Source of the DNA: Bradyrhizobium sp. 1(2017)
GTDB lineage: Bacteria > Pseudomonadota > Alphaproteobacteria > Rhizobiales > Xanthobacteraceae
Direction of reading: 5' to 3'
NCBI RefSeq assembly: GCF_011602485.2
Contig: NZ_CP050022.2
Span: 1,880,001-1,944,000, forward strand
DNA: 64,000 nt
In this document: piece after piece, positions 7,919 through 15,680 of the stretch
Numbering within the stretch: the stretch's first letter is position 1
Layout: every line of letters starts with the position of its first letter
Made by a program: the position numbers and the translations under genes
Notes under the pieces: generated by a model
What the model saw: the letters and a program-made list of their open reading frames with translations, nothing else
Databases searched by the model: none
What the model was told of the DNA's origin: nothing

Positions 7919-9175
7919 ATGGCGCAACTGTCTGACGATTGCTTTGCCTTCGGCGGGCCGATGATGTCGGTGGACGAGGCCGTTGGCTTGATCACGGCGC
8001 GCGTCAACGCCATCGCCGATCTCGAGACGGCGGCGCTGGTCGAAGCGGACGGGCGCGTGCTGGCGCGCGACGTTGCTGCGCCCCTGCCGCTGCCGCCGTT
8101 CACCAATTCCGCCGTCGACGGTTACGCCGTGCGCAACGCGGATATTCCCGATAGCGCGGAGCAGGCGTTGCCGCTCGACGGCCGGATCCAGGCCGGCGGC
8201 CTTGCACAGGCTGCGATCAAGCCCGGCCACACTGCGCGCATCTTCACGGGCGCGCCGATGCCGCCGGGCGCCGAAACCGTCTTCATGCAGGAGGATGTCC
8301 GCATCGACGATGCCGGCAGGATCGTGCTGCCGCCGGGGCTGAAGCCGGGCGCCAATGTCCGTCCGGCGGGCGAGGACATTCCGCAAGGGCACATTGCGTT
8401 GCGCGCCGGCCAGCGCCTGCGACCGCAGCATATCGCGCTTGCTGCCGCGTTCGGCCTGACGAGCCTCGATGTCGTCAGGCGCATCCGCGTTGCGGTGTTC
8501 TCGACCGGCGATGAACTGGCCTCGCCCGGCGAGCCGCGCACGGCCTCGCAGCTGTTCGATTCCAACCGCTTCATGCTGATGGCGATGTTGCGCCGGCTCG
8601 GCTGCGAGGTCAGCGATCTCGGCATCTTGCGCGACGAGCGCACGTCGCTCGCGACCGGCTTGAAGCAGGTTGCCGGCGGCCATGACTTGATCCTCACCAC
8701 CGGCGGTGTCTCGACCGGCGAGGAGGATCACGTCAAGGCGGCGGTCGAGAGCATCGGCTCGCTGGTGTTGTGGCGGATGGCGATCAAGCCGGGCCGTCCC
8801 GTGGCGATGGGCATCATCGACGGCACGCCGCTGATCGGGTTGCCCGGAAATCCCGTCGCGAGCTTCGTCACCTTCGTCCACGTGGTGCGGCCGACGGTGC
8901 TGGCGCTGGCGGGCGCCCTGCCGGAGCCGCTTCTGCCGATCCCCGTGCGTGCCGCGTTCACTTACAGGAAGAAGGAAGGGCGGCGCGAATATGTCCGCGT
9001 CTTCCTGCGCAAGGGGCAGGACGATGCACTCGAGGTGACCAAGTTTCCGCGCGAGGGTGCGGGGCTCTTGTCGTCCCTGGTCGAGACCGCCGGCCTGGTC
9101 GAGCTCGGTGAAACCGTCACGGGTGTCGAGCCCGGGCAGAGCGTCGGCTTCCTGTCCTACGCCAGCCTGATCTGA
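7919..9175 (+). CDS. moeA: Molybdopterin molybdenumtransferase MoeA
   Basis: 418 residues, the usual MoeA length. It inserts molybdate into adenylated molybdopterin. The conserved elements are all present and canonical: FTNSAVDGYAV near residue 60, FTGAPMPPGAETVFMQED, GEDI near 147, FSTGDEL, TTGGVSTGEEDHV near 263 and GLPGNPVASFVTF near 305. The start ATG 7919 follows mobB by ten bases with GAGG upstream. Of the three MoeA-type genes in this window it is the only one with every standard motif, so it is the best candidate for the housekeeping enzyme. Confidence 0.93.
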   Translation: MAQLSDDCFAFGGPMMSVDEAVGLITARVNAIADLETAALVEADGRVLARDVAAPLPLPPFTNSAVDGYAVRNADIPDSAEQALPLDGRIQAGGLAQAAIKPGHTARIFTGAPMPPGAETVFMQEDVRIDDAGRIVLPPGLKPGANVRPAGEDIPQGHIALRAGQRLRPQHIALAAAFGLTSLDVVRRIRVAVFSTGDELASPGEPRTASQLFDSNRFMLMAMLRRLGCEVSDLGILRDERTSLATGLKQVAGGHDLILTTGGVSTGEEDHVKAAVESIGSLVLWRMAIKPGRPVAMGIIDGTPLIGLPGNPVASFVTFVHVVRPTVLALAGALPEPLLPIPVRAAFTYRKKEGRREYVRVFLRKGQDDALEVTKFPREGAGLLSSLVETAGLVELGETVTGVEPGQSVGFLSYASLI

Positions 9176-9221
9176 TGCCTCGTGCGTTGACGCCACCACT
9201 CGGCCCCGCCATGGTGCGGCG

Positions 9222-9455
9222 ATGACCAGGACGACACTCGATCTCACCGGGCTGAAATGCCCGCTACCGGCCCTCAAGACGCGCAAGGCGCTTAAACCGC
9301 TCAGGGCGGGGGACCAGCTCGAAGTTCACTGCACCGATCCCCTTTCGGTGATCGATATCCCCAATCTGATCCGCGAAACCGGCGACAAGGTCGAGATCAC
9401 CGAGCGCAACGAGGCGCGCATCGTGTTCCTGGTCGAAAAGGGCGAAGCCCCGTAG
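9222..9455 (+). CDS. TusA-family sulfur carrier protein
   Basis: 77 residues with the family signature LDLTGLKCPLPALKTRKAL, in which the CPxP cysteine (near residue 13) carries a persulfide, followed by the beta-alpha-beta-beta fold (LEVHCTDPLSVIDIPNLIRETGD). TusA-like proteins donate sulfur for tRNA thiolation, molybdopterin and FdhD-dependent reactions. Its place right after mobB-moeA and near fdhD suggests a part in cofactor sulfuration for formate dehydrogenase, which is inference from context. Confidence 0.85.
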   Translation: MTRTTLDLTGLKCPLPALKTRKALKPLRAGDQLEVHCTDPLSVIDIPNLIRETGDKVEITERNEARIVFLVEKGEAP

Positions 9456-9582
9456 AAAGGCGAATATTCACGGCGGCGACGTTTGACTATGCTGCCACCG
9501 CGCGGGAAGCGGCCGGAACTTCGCTGCAATGCGAAAGGCGCCGATTATTGCGGTGGACGATCTCAAACCTAAGACATCGGGC

Positions 9583-11016
9583 ATGACTTTCTCAACATCG
9601 AGGGCCAGCGCTGCCGCAAGTCCCGCGGTGGGCCGCGAGCCTGCCGTCAAGCTCGGCAAGACGAATACCGGGCCGGAGTTCAGCGCGCTGGCGCAGGCCT
9701 CCATCCTGATCGTCGACGACGAGCCGGGCATGCGCAATTTCCTGGTGCGCACGCTGGCGCCGCGCTGCAAGCTGGTGGACGAGGCAGCCGATACCGACCA
9801 GGCCTCGCGCAAGCTCGATTCCAACCGCTATGACGTCGTCATTCTCGACAACATCATGCCGGGCAAGAATGGCGTCGATTGGCTCGCCGAGCAGCGCGCC
9901 GTCGGCTTTTTCGCCGATGCCATCCTGATCACCGCCTATGCCGACCTCGACACCGCGATCCAGGCCCTGCGCGCCGGCGCGGCCGATTTCGTGCTCAAGC
10001 CGTTCCGCTCCAACCAGATCCTCAACGCGGTGGCACGATGCCTCGACCGGGTCCGCCTCCAGCGCGAGAATTATGTCCTGCGCTATGCGTTGCGTGCTTC
10101 GTCCGACCGCACCTTTCTGCGCGATAATCTGATCGGGGAGTCGGCAGCGACGTTGCGCGTGCGTGAGACCATCGCACGCGTCGCGGGCCTGCCGACCTCG
10201 ATCCTCCTCACCGGCGAATCCGGCACCGGCAAGGAAGTGGCAGCGCGCTCGATCCATTCGCTGTCCGACCGCGCCGACAAGCCCTTCGTGCCGGTGAATT
10301 GCGCGGCGATCCCGCCCGAGATGATCGAGGCCGAGCTGTTCGGTCACATCAAGGGCGCCTTCACCGGAGCGGATTCTGGGCGCGAGGGTTTGTTCCTGTA
10401 TGCCCACGGCGGCACGCTGTTCCTCGACGAGATCGGGGAGCTGCCGCTGCCGATGCAGAGCAAGCTCCTCCGTGTGCTCGAAGACCGTCGCGTCCGTCCG
10501 GTTGGCTCCGAACGTGAAGTTCCGGTCGATCTGCGGTTCATCTTCGCGACCAATGCCGAACTTCAGAAGGAGGTCGAGCGGGGCCGTTTCCGAGCCGATC
10601 TTTTCTACCGCCTGAACGTAATGCAGATCCGCCTGCCGCTCCTGAAGGACCGGGGCGACGACGTGCAGGAGCTTGCCGCCATCTTCATGAGCAAGCTGTC
10701 GGTTCAGCTCGGCATGCCGCCGGTGCCGATCGACGCCTCGGTGCGGGCGGCGCTCGCGAGCTATGACTGGCCGGGCAATGTGCGCGAGCTGCGCAATTTG
10801 ATCGAGCGCACGCTGATCCTCGGCGCCTTCCCCGACGATTTCGCCGGCCTCCGCAACGACGGGCAGTCGGCGCCTGCCGACAGTCTCGCGGAGCTCGAGC
10901 GCCGTCACATTCTCGGCGTGCTGAAGGAGGTCAACGGCAATCGCGAGGAGGCGGCTCGGCGCCTCGGTATCTCGCGCAAGACCATCGACCGCAAATGCGC
11001 GTTGTGGGATGTCTGA
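9583..11016 (+). CDS. NtrC-family sigma-54 dependent response regulator
   Basis: 477 residues. After about 38 poorly conserved residues comes a receiver domain (LIVDDEPGM; phosphoacceptor Asp89 in VVILDN), then an AAA+ domain with GESGTGKE (Walker A), the sigma-54 contact loop GAFTGA, GGTLFLDEIGELP (Walker B) and an arginine-rich sensor region, then a Fis-type helix-turn-helix (GNREEAARRLGISRKTIDRK). An upstream ATG at 9529 is possible. The gene overlaps the kinase gene by eight bases, so the two form a two-component pair. A sigma-54 promoter with paired dyads follows the kinase gene and is its likely target. Confidence 0.93.
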   Translation: MTFSTSRASAAASPAVGREPAVKLGKTNTGPEFSALAQASILIVDDEPGMRNFLVRTLAPRCKLVDEAADTDQASRKLDSNRYDVVILDNIMPGKNGVDWLAEQRAVGFFADAILITAYADLDTAIQALRAGAADFVLKPFRSNQILNAVARCLDRVRLQRENYVLRYALRASSDRTFLRDNLIGESAATLRVRETIARVAGLPTSILLTGESGTGKEVAARSIHSLSDRADKPFVPVNCAAIPPEMIEAELFGHIKGAFTGADSGREGLFLYAHGGTLFLDEIGELPLPMQSKLLRVLEDRRVRPVGSEREVPVDLRFIFATNAELQKEVERGRFRADLFYRLNVMQIRLPLLKDRGDDVQELAAIFMSKLSVQLGMPPVPIDASVRAALASYDWPGNVRELRNLIERTLILGAFPDDFAGLRNDGQSAPADSLAELERRHILGVLKEVNGNREEAARRLGISRKTIDRKCALWDV

Positions 11017-13033
11017 TGCTGCCGGCCGCAGCGGCGAGCTCGTGCGGGGACGCTCCGTCCGTTTCCGGCTGCTCGCGATCGCGCTGCTGCCGATGCTGGT
11101 CATCCTGCCGCTGCTGCTCGGCGTCGCGATCTATCGCTGGAACGCGAAATTCGACGCGACCCTGATCTCAAAGGTGAACGGCGATCTCACCATCGCCCAC
11201 CAATATCTCGCCCGCATCCTGGAAAAGACCGGCGTCCAGCTCCGGGCGCTCGGCCTGTCGGCCCGCTTCCAGGAGGTGCTGGCGCCGGATGCGCGCGACT
11301 CCTTACGGGATCTGCTCGAGGAGACCCGCAAGGAAATCGGTCTCGATTTCCTGTATCTGACCAACGACCGCGGCGACATCCTGGCCTCATCGCCGCCGCT
11401 GCAGCATCAACCGAGAAGTGACTGGCCGATCATCAAGTCCGCGCTGTCGGGCGAGGTCCCTGCGACGGGCATCGACATTTTCGGCAATGACGAGCTCGCC
11501 GCGATTTCGCCGGCCCTGGCCGATCGGGCGCGATTGGACCTCGTGCCGACGCCGAACGCGGTGCCGACCGACCGCAGCACGGAAACGCGCGGCATGGTCG
11601 TGCATGCGGCGAGCCGGGCGATGCTGCCGGATGGAGGCGCGGCTGCGCTGGTCGGCGGCACGCTGCTCAACCAGAATCTCGAATTCATCGACACGATCAA
11701 CGATCTCGTCTATCGCGCGGCGAGCCTGCCGGAGGGCAGCCAGGGCACCGCAACGCTGTTCCTGGACGATGTGCGGATATCGACCAACGTCCGTCTGTTC
11801 GAGGGACGGCGCGCGCTCGGCACCCGCGTGTCGGCGGCGGTGCGCTCGGCCGTGCTGGGCGAGGGGCGCACCTGGCTCGACAGCGCCTTCGTGGTCAATG
11901 ACTGGTACATCTCCGCCTACGAGCCGCTGGTCGACAGTTACGGCAAGCGTGTCGGCATGCTCTATGTCGGCTTTCTGGAGAAGCCGTTCAGCGAAGCCAA
12001 ATACCAGACACTGGTGATCATCATCGCGGCGTTCATCGCGATCACCGCCGCGACCGTGCCGATCTTCCTGCGCTGGGCGAGCTCCATCTTCATGCCGCTG
12101 GAGCGCGTCACCGCGACGATCAGCGAGGTGGAGCGCGGCAACCTCTCCGCCCGCACCAAGATGCCGGTGCTGGGCGACGAGATCGGCCGGGTCGCGGTTC
12201 ATCTCGACAGCCTGCTCGACCAGATCCAGGAACGCGACCGACAGCTCCGGGAATGGAATGAGGAGCTGAACGTCCGCGTGCGGGAACGCACAAGGGATCT
12301 CGAGCACGCCAATCTCAAGCTCGAGGCAACCACCAAGCAGCTCATCATGTCGGAGAAGCTGGCTGCGATCGGCGAGATCACCGCCGGCGTCGCGCACGAG
12401 ATCAACAACCCGATCGCGGTGATGCAGGGCAATCTCGACGTCATCCGTAGCGTATTCGCGGCCGATGCCGACAAGGCGAAGGTCGAGTTTCGCCTGCTCG
12501 ACGAGCAGATTCACCGCATCAGCCAGATCGTGACCAAGCTGTTGCAGTTTGCAAGGCCGGAGGAGTATGCCGGCTATGTCGAGCGCCATGCGCCGACGAG
12601 CATCATCTCCGACTGCCTGCCGCTGGTGCAGCATCTCCTGAACAAGACCGAGATCGCCGTGGTCAGGGACGACCGCGCCAGCCGGCTGGTGCTGATGAAC
12701 CGCAACGAGCTGCAGCAGGTCCTGGTCAATCTCGTCGTCAACGCCATCCACGCCATGCCGGACGGCGGAACCCTGACGCTGCGCTCCTTCGATGCCGAGC
12801 GCGAGGGCCATCAAGGCGTCGCCATCGAGGTCGCCGATACCGGCATCGGGATGAGCGCTGAGGTGATCGAAAAGATATTCGACGCCTTCTACACCACGAA
12901 ACGGCGGCAAGGCACCGGGCTCGGCCTCTCCATCAGCCAGACGCTGATCAAGCGCCAGGGTGGGCAGATCACGGCGGAAAGCCGCGTCGGTTCCGGCAGT
13001 ACATTCACGGTGTGGCTCCCGGAAGCAGCCTGA
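11009..13033 (+). CDS. Membrane sensor histidine kinase, partner of the upstream NtrC-type regulator
   Basis: 674 residues. A membrane segment (about 20-42) is followed by a long extracytoplasmic region of about 290 residues with Cache-like spacing, a second membrane segment (IIIAAFIAITAATVPIFL), a HAMP linker, a coiled coil, and the kinase core: SEKLAAIGEITAGVAHEINNP with phosphoacceptor His463, LVNLVVNAIHAM (N box), VADTGIGM and GTGLGLSIS (G boxes). The layout is that of DctB-like kinases that sense small carboxylates outside the cell. The neighbouring antiporter and formate dehydrogenase make oxalate or formate plausible signals; the ligand is not shown by sequence. Confidence 0.92.
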   Translation: MSDAAGRSGELVRGRSVRFRLLAIALLPMLVILPLLLGVAIYRWNAKFDATLISKVNGDLTIAHQYLARILEKTGVQLRALGLSARFQEVLAPDARDSLRDLLEETRKEIGLDFLYLTNDRGDILASSPPLQHQPRSDWPIIKSALSGEVPATGIDIFGNDELAAISPALADRARLDLVPTPNAVPTDRSTETRGMVVHAASRAMLPDGGAAALVGGTLLNQNLEFIDTINDLVYRAASLPEGSQGTATLFLDDVRISTNVRLFEGRRALGTRVSAAVRSAVLGEGRTWLDSAFVVNDWYISAYEPLVDSYGKRVGMLYVGFLEKPFSEAKYQTLVIIIAAFIAITAATVPIFLRWASSIFMPLERVTATISEVERGNLSARTKMPVLGDEIGRVAVHLDSLLDQIQERDRQLREWNEELNVRVRERTRDLEHANLKLEATTKQLIMSEKLAAIGEITAGVAHEINNPIAVMQGNLDVIRSVFAADADKAKVEFRLLDEQIHRISQIVTKLLQFARPEEYAGYVERHAPTSIISDCLPLVQHLLNKTEIAVVRDDRASRLVLMNRNELQQVLVNLVVNAIHAMPDGGTLTLRSFDAEREGHQGVAIEVADTGIGMSAEVIEKIFDAFYTTKRRQGTGLGLSISQTLIKRQGGQITAESRVGSGSTFTVWLPEAA

Positions 13034-13035
13034 TT

Positions 13036-13048
13036 GGACATTTTGTCC
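13036..13048. promoter_or_regulatory. Putative activator site, dyad 1 (GGACA-N3-TGTCC)
   Basis: GGACATTTTGTCC is a perfect 5-base inverted repeat around a 3-base spacer. It pairs with a near-identical copy centred 23 bases downstream and lies 76-88 bases upstream of the -24 element at 13124, the usual zone for enhancer-type sites of NtrC-family activators. The regulator encoded at 9583-11016 is the likely binder. Confidence 0.7.
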
Positions 13049-13058
13049 CAGGGTTTCA

Positions 13059-13071
13059 GGACATTCTGTCC
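13059..13071. promoter_or_regulatory. Putative activator site, dyad 2 (GGACA-N3-TGTCC)
   Basis: GGACATTCTGTCC differs from dyad 1 by one base in the spacer only. Centre-to-centre spacing to dyad 1 is 23 bases, about two helical turns, which places both on nearly the same face of the DNA. Confidence 0.7.
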
Positions 13072-13123
13072 GGCGCAGCACATTGCACTGCGGGAAGTCT
13101 TTGAATCGTCACGATGCGGCTTC

Positions 13124-13139
13124 TGGCACGCGCGTTGCT
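13124..13139 (+). promoter_or_regulatory. Sigma-54 (-24/-12) promoter
   Basis: TGGCACGCGCGTTGCT matches the RpoN consensus TGGCAC-N5-TTGCW at every defined base. It points towards the antiporter gene at 13375 and stands downstream of the two dyads, next to a gene for an activator that carries the GAFTGA loop. Confidence 0.88.
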
Positions 13140-13374
13140 CATATCGAGACAGGGTGTTGAGGGGGGATGAGGGCGCGATAGCCGTCACTGCAACGCTGCT
13201 CGCGAGGCGAAGGACGTCGCCCGCGCTCAGCTGGTTGCTCGGCGCACATGACGCGATGCGCACCAGACCATTCCACTTCGACCTGAAGTCCGACCTGTCA
13301 TGCGCGGCCGCCAGGCACGCACGACCGGTCTCAAACCGATGTGCCGGCAAGGCCGCGCTTGGGAGGTAATGCTT

Positions 13375-15027
13375 ATGTCGACTGCCGATACCGTTCTTGC
13401 ACCGGTTGGTGCCCCCGGCTTTCTCGATCGTGAACGCACGATCGCGACGGCCGGTTTCAATCGCTGGCTGGTGCCACCGGCGGCGCTGTGCATCCATCTG
13501 TGCATCGGCATGGCCTACGGCTTTTCGGTGTTCTGGCTGCCGCTGTCGCGCGCGATCGGCGTCACCGCGCCGAAGGCCTGCCCGGACATGCCGCTGTGGC
13601 AGGAGCTGTTCACCACCAACTGCGACTGGAAGGTCGCCAGCATGGGGTGGATGTACACGCTGTTCTTCGTGCTGCTCGGTATCGCGGCTGCGGTCTGGGG
13701 CGGTTGGCTGGAGCGCGTGGGCCCGCGCAAGGCGGGCTTCGTCTCGGCGCTCTGCTGGTGCGGCGGTCTGTTCCTCGGTGCGATCGGAATTTACACCCAT
13801 CAGCTCTGGCTGCTGTGGCTGGGTTCGGGCGTGATCGGCGGCATCGGCCTCGGCCTCGGCTACATCTCGCCGGTGTCGACGCTCGTGAAATGGTTTCCGG
13901 ACCGCCGCGGCATGGCGACCGGCATGGCCATCATGGGCTTCGGCGGCGGCGCCATGATCGGCGCGCCGCTGGCGAACCTGCTGATGAACTACTTCAAGAC
14001 CCCGACCTCGGTCGGCGTCTGGGAGACCTTCGTCGCGATGGGCATCATCTACTTCGTGTTCATGATGATCGGCGCTTTCCGCTATCGCCTGCCGCCGCCC
14101 GGCTGGCAGCCGGAAGGCTGGACCCCGCCGGTCAAGGCCAATGCGATGATCTCGAAGAATAACGTCCACCTCAACGATGCGCACAAGACGCCGCAATTCT
14201 GGTTGATCTGGTGGGTGCTGTGCCTGAACGTTTCGGCCGGCATCGGTGTGATCGGCATGGCTTCGCCGATGCTGCAGGAGATCTTCGGCGGCAAGCTGAT
14301 CGGCCTGCCGGACGTCGGCTTCAACGCGCTTGATGCCGGGCAGAAGGCGCAGATCGCGGCGATCGCCGCGGGCTTTGCCGGATTGCTCTCCCTGTTCAAC
14401 ATCGGCGGCCGCTTCTTCTGGGCATCGCTGTCGGACAAGATCGGGCGGAAGAACACCTACTACACGTTCTTCATCCTCGGCATCGTGCTCTATGCGCTGG
14501 CGCCGACCTTTGCGGCGATGGGCTCGAAGCTGCTGTTCGTGGTCGGCTTCGGCATCATCCTGTCGATGTATGGCGGCGGCTTTGCGACCGTGCCGGCCTA
14601 TCTCGCCGACATGTTCGGCACCCAGTTCGTCGGCGCCATTCACGGCCGGCTGCTGACGGCGTGGTCGACCGCGGGCATCATCGGTCCCGTCGTGGTCAAC
14701 TACATTCGCGAGTTCCAGCTCGCGGCCGGCGTGCCGCGCGACCAGCTCTACAACACCACCATGTACATCCTGTGCGCGATGCTGGTCGCAGGCCTGGTCT
14801 GCAACTACTTGATCAAGCCGGTCGACTCGAAGTGGCACATGAAGGACGCCGATGTCGCCAAGTTGCAGGCAGCGAGCGCCAGCGCTGCCGCTGCGGGGCC
14901 GCACGGCTCCTACGGAATCGGCTTTGGCGGGCTCGATGCCAAGGCAGCGCTGTTCTGGGCCTTCGTCGGCGTTCCCTTGGCTTGGGGCGTCTGGAAGACG
15001 CTGGAGAGCGCGGTCAAGATCTTCTGA
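13375..15027 (+). CDS. MFS transporter of the oxalate/formate antiporter (OFA) family
   Basis: 550 residues with about 12 membrane segments. The OFA features are the start WLVPPAALCIHLCIGMAYGFSVF, an insert between the first two segments (CPDMPLWQELFTTNC), GPRKAGF after segment 2, and SDKIGRKNTYY in the second half. The family exchanges oxalate for formate or moves related acids. ATG 13375 is eight bases from GGGAGG; ATG 13369 is too close to it. The sigma-54 promoter upstream ties expression to the adjacent two-component pair. Formate dehydrogenase follows, so import of formate, or oxalate/formate exchange, is the likely job. Oxalyl-CoA decarboxylase and formyl-CoA transferase genes are not in the window. 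Confidence 0.88.
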   Translation: MSTADTVLAPVGAPGFLDRERTIATAGFNRWLVPPAALCIHLCIGMAYGFSVFWLPLSRAIGVTAPKACPDMPLWQELFTTNCDWKVASMGWMYTLFFVLLGIAAAVWGGWLERVGPRKAGFVSALCWCGGLFLGAIGIYTHQLWLLWLGSGVIGGIGLGLGYISPVSTLVKWFPDRRGMATGMAIMGFGGGAMIGAPLANLLMNYFKTPTSVGVWETFVAMGIIYFVFMMIGAFRYRLPPPGWQPEGWTPPVKANAMISKNNVHLNDAHKTPQFWLIWWVLCLNVSAGIGVIGMASPMLQEIFGGKLIGLPDVGFNALDAGQKAQIAAIAAGFAGLLSLFNIGGRFFWASLSDKIGRKNTYYTFFILGIVLYALAPTFAAMGSKLLFVVGFGIILSMYGGGFATVPAYLADMFGTQFVGAIHGRLLTAWSTAGIIGPVVVNYIREFQLAAGVPRDQLYNTTMYILCAMLVAGLVCNYLIKPVDSKWHMKDADVAKLQAASASAAAAGPHGSYGIGFGGLDAKAALFWAFVGVPLAWGVWKTLESAVKIF

Positions 15028-15042
15028 TCGCACATTCATCGC

Positions 15043-15092
15043 GAGCGGGAGCGCGCCAAGGGCGCGCCCCCGCCGCTCATTCGATTGTTTTA
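15043..15092 (+). terminator. Probable intrinsic terminator after the antiporter gene
   Basis: GCGCGCC (15051-15057) pairs with GGCGCGC (15061-15067) around a three-base loop. The stem can extend through flanking GAGCGGG and CCCGCCGCTC, and a T-rich stretch (TTGTTTT) follows at 15086-15092. Confidence 0.6.
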
Positions 15093-15113
15093 ATCTGACC
15101 TCTGGGGGATTCG

Positions 15114-15395
15114 ATGGTTCGTCAACTCGTTTGTGCCGCCGCCATGCTGCTGGTCGCCGGTGCCCTGCAATCCGCATCCGCACAGACCGCCGCGGCACCG
15201 GCCGCAACACCGCCCGCTGCGACCGAGACCAAGCCCGGCAAGATCAAGCTGACCGCGCAGAAGCTCAAGGACATGAAGGCCAAGTGGAGCGCCAACAAGT
15301 CGAAGCTCAAGGACTGCCGCAAGGACGTGAAGGCCAAGGGCCTCGCGGGCGACGATCGCTGGTTCTATATTGAGGAGTGCATGGGCAAGAGCTGA
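15114..15395 (+). CDS. Small secreted protein, PsiF-like
   Basis: 93 residues: a signal peptide (MVRQLVCAAAMLLVAGALQS, cleaved after ASA), an Ala/Pro/Thr linker, then a lysine-rich domain with two cysteines (KDCRKDVKAKGLAGDDRWFYIEECM). The Cys-x(n)-LxGDxRxxYxxxC spacing resembles the PsiF repeat of phosphate-starvation proteins; that similarity is suggestive only. It is isolated by a terminator upstream. Role in formate metabolism is not indicated beyond position. Confidence 0.75.
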   Translation: MVRQLVCAAAMLLVAGALQSASAQTAAAPAATPPAATETKPGKIKLTAQKLKDMKAKWSANKSKLKDCRKDVKAKGLAGDDRWFYIEECMGKS

Positions 15396-15616
15396 TCGGT
15401 CCAGCACCGGGGCATGCAGGGTCATCTGCGGCCTCGAAGCGGGAGTGCGATACGATTTCGCTATCGCAGCATGGGAAGCCTTTATTGATCTCCAGGCCAA
15501 TTCAGGCTTCGTTCTATCAGTTGGCGCGTTGCACGAACGCAGGGCCGTGTCCGGGCAGCGATCCCTGTTTGCCCTTGGGCCGCGCTTAACTACTTCCGCA
15601 AGCATGATAATTTACT

Positions 15617-15632
15617 TGGCATCTGGCATGCC
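15617..15632 (+). promoter_or_regulatory. Possible sigma-54 promoter of the formate dehydrogenase operon
   Basis: TGGCATCTGGCATGCC keeps the essential GG-N10-GC spacing and TGGCA of the -24 element, but the -12 element is ATGC instead of TTGC. The -12 GC is about 50 bases ahead of the start codon. It would place the operon under the same sigma factor as the antiporter. The overlapping palindrome TGGCATGCCA is a caution: it could be a repressor site instead. Confidence 0.45.
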
Positions 15633-15638
15633 AGGAGC

Positions 15639-15657
15639 TAGAACTGGAGCCGTTCTA
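15639..15657. promoter_or_regulatory. Inverted repeat TAGAAC-N7-GTTCTA before formate dehydrogenase
   Basis: A perfect six-base inverted repeat with a seven-base spacer, 24 bases ahead of the start codon, so it covers the expected transcription start or leader. The half-site TAGAACTGGA recurs at 22164-22173 ahead of another operon. Confidence 0.5.
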
Positions 15658-15680
15658 AAAGACGAGATTGAGACGAATCG

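Larger units (their letters stand above)
13034..13374. other. 341-base regulatory gap between the kinase and antiporter genes
   Basis: No gene is supported here. It contains two 13-bp dyads starting three bases after the kinase stop codon, a consensus sigma-54 promoter at 13124-13139 and a strong ribosome site (GGGAGG, 13361-13366). An untranslated leader of roughly 220 bases would result if transcription begins about 12 bases after the -12 element. Confidence 0.7.

Noticed and set aside
12889..15210. 773-codon minus-strand frame across the kinase end, the regulatory gap and the antiporter gene
   Set aside because: It would need to read through a sigma-54 promoter region and two clear genes; the translation is Arg/His/Gln-rich and featureless.
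15639..15657. TAGAAC-N7-GTTCTA as a LexA (SOS) box
   Set aside because: The alphaproteobacterial LexA site is a direct repeat, GTTC-N7-GTTC; this is an inverted repeat, and the downstream gene is not an SOS gene.
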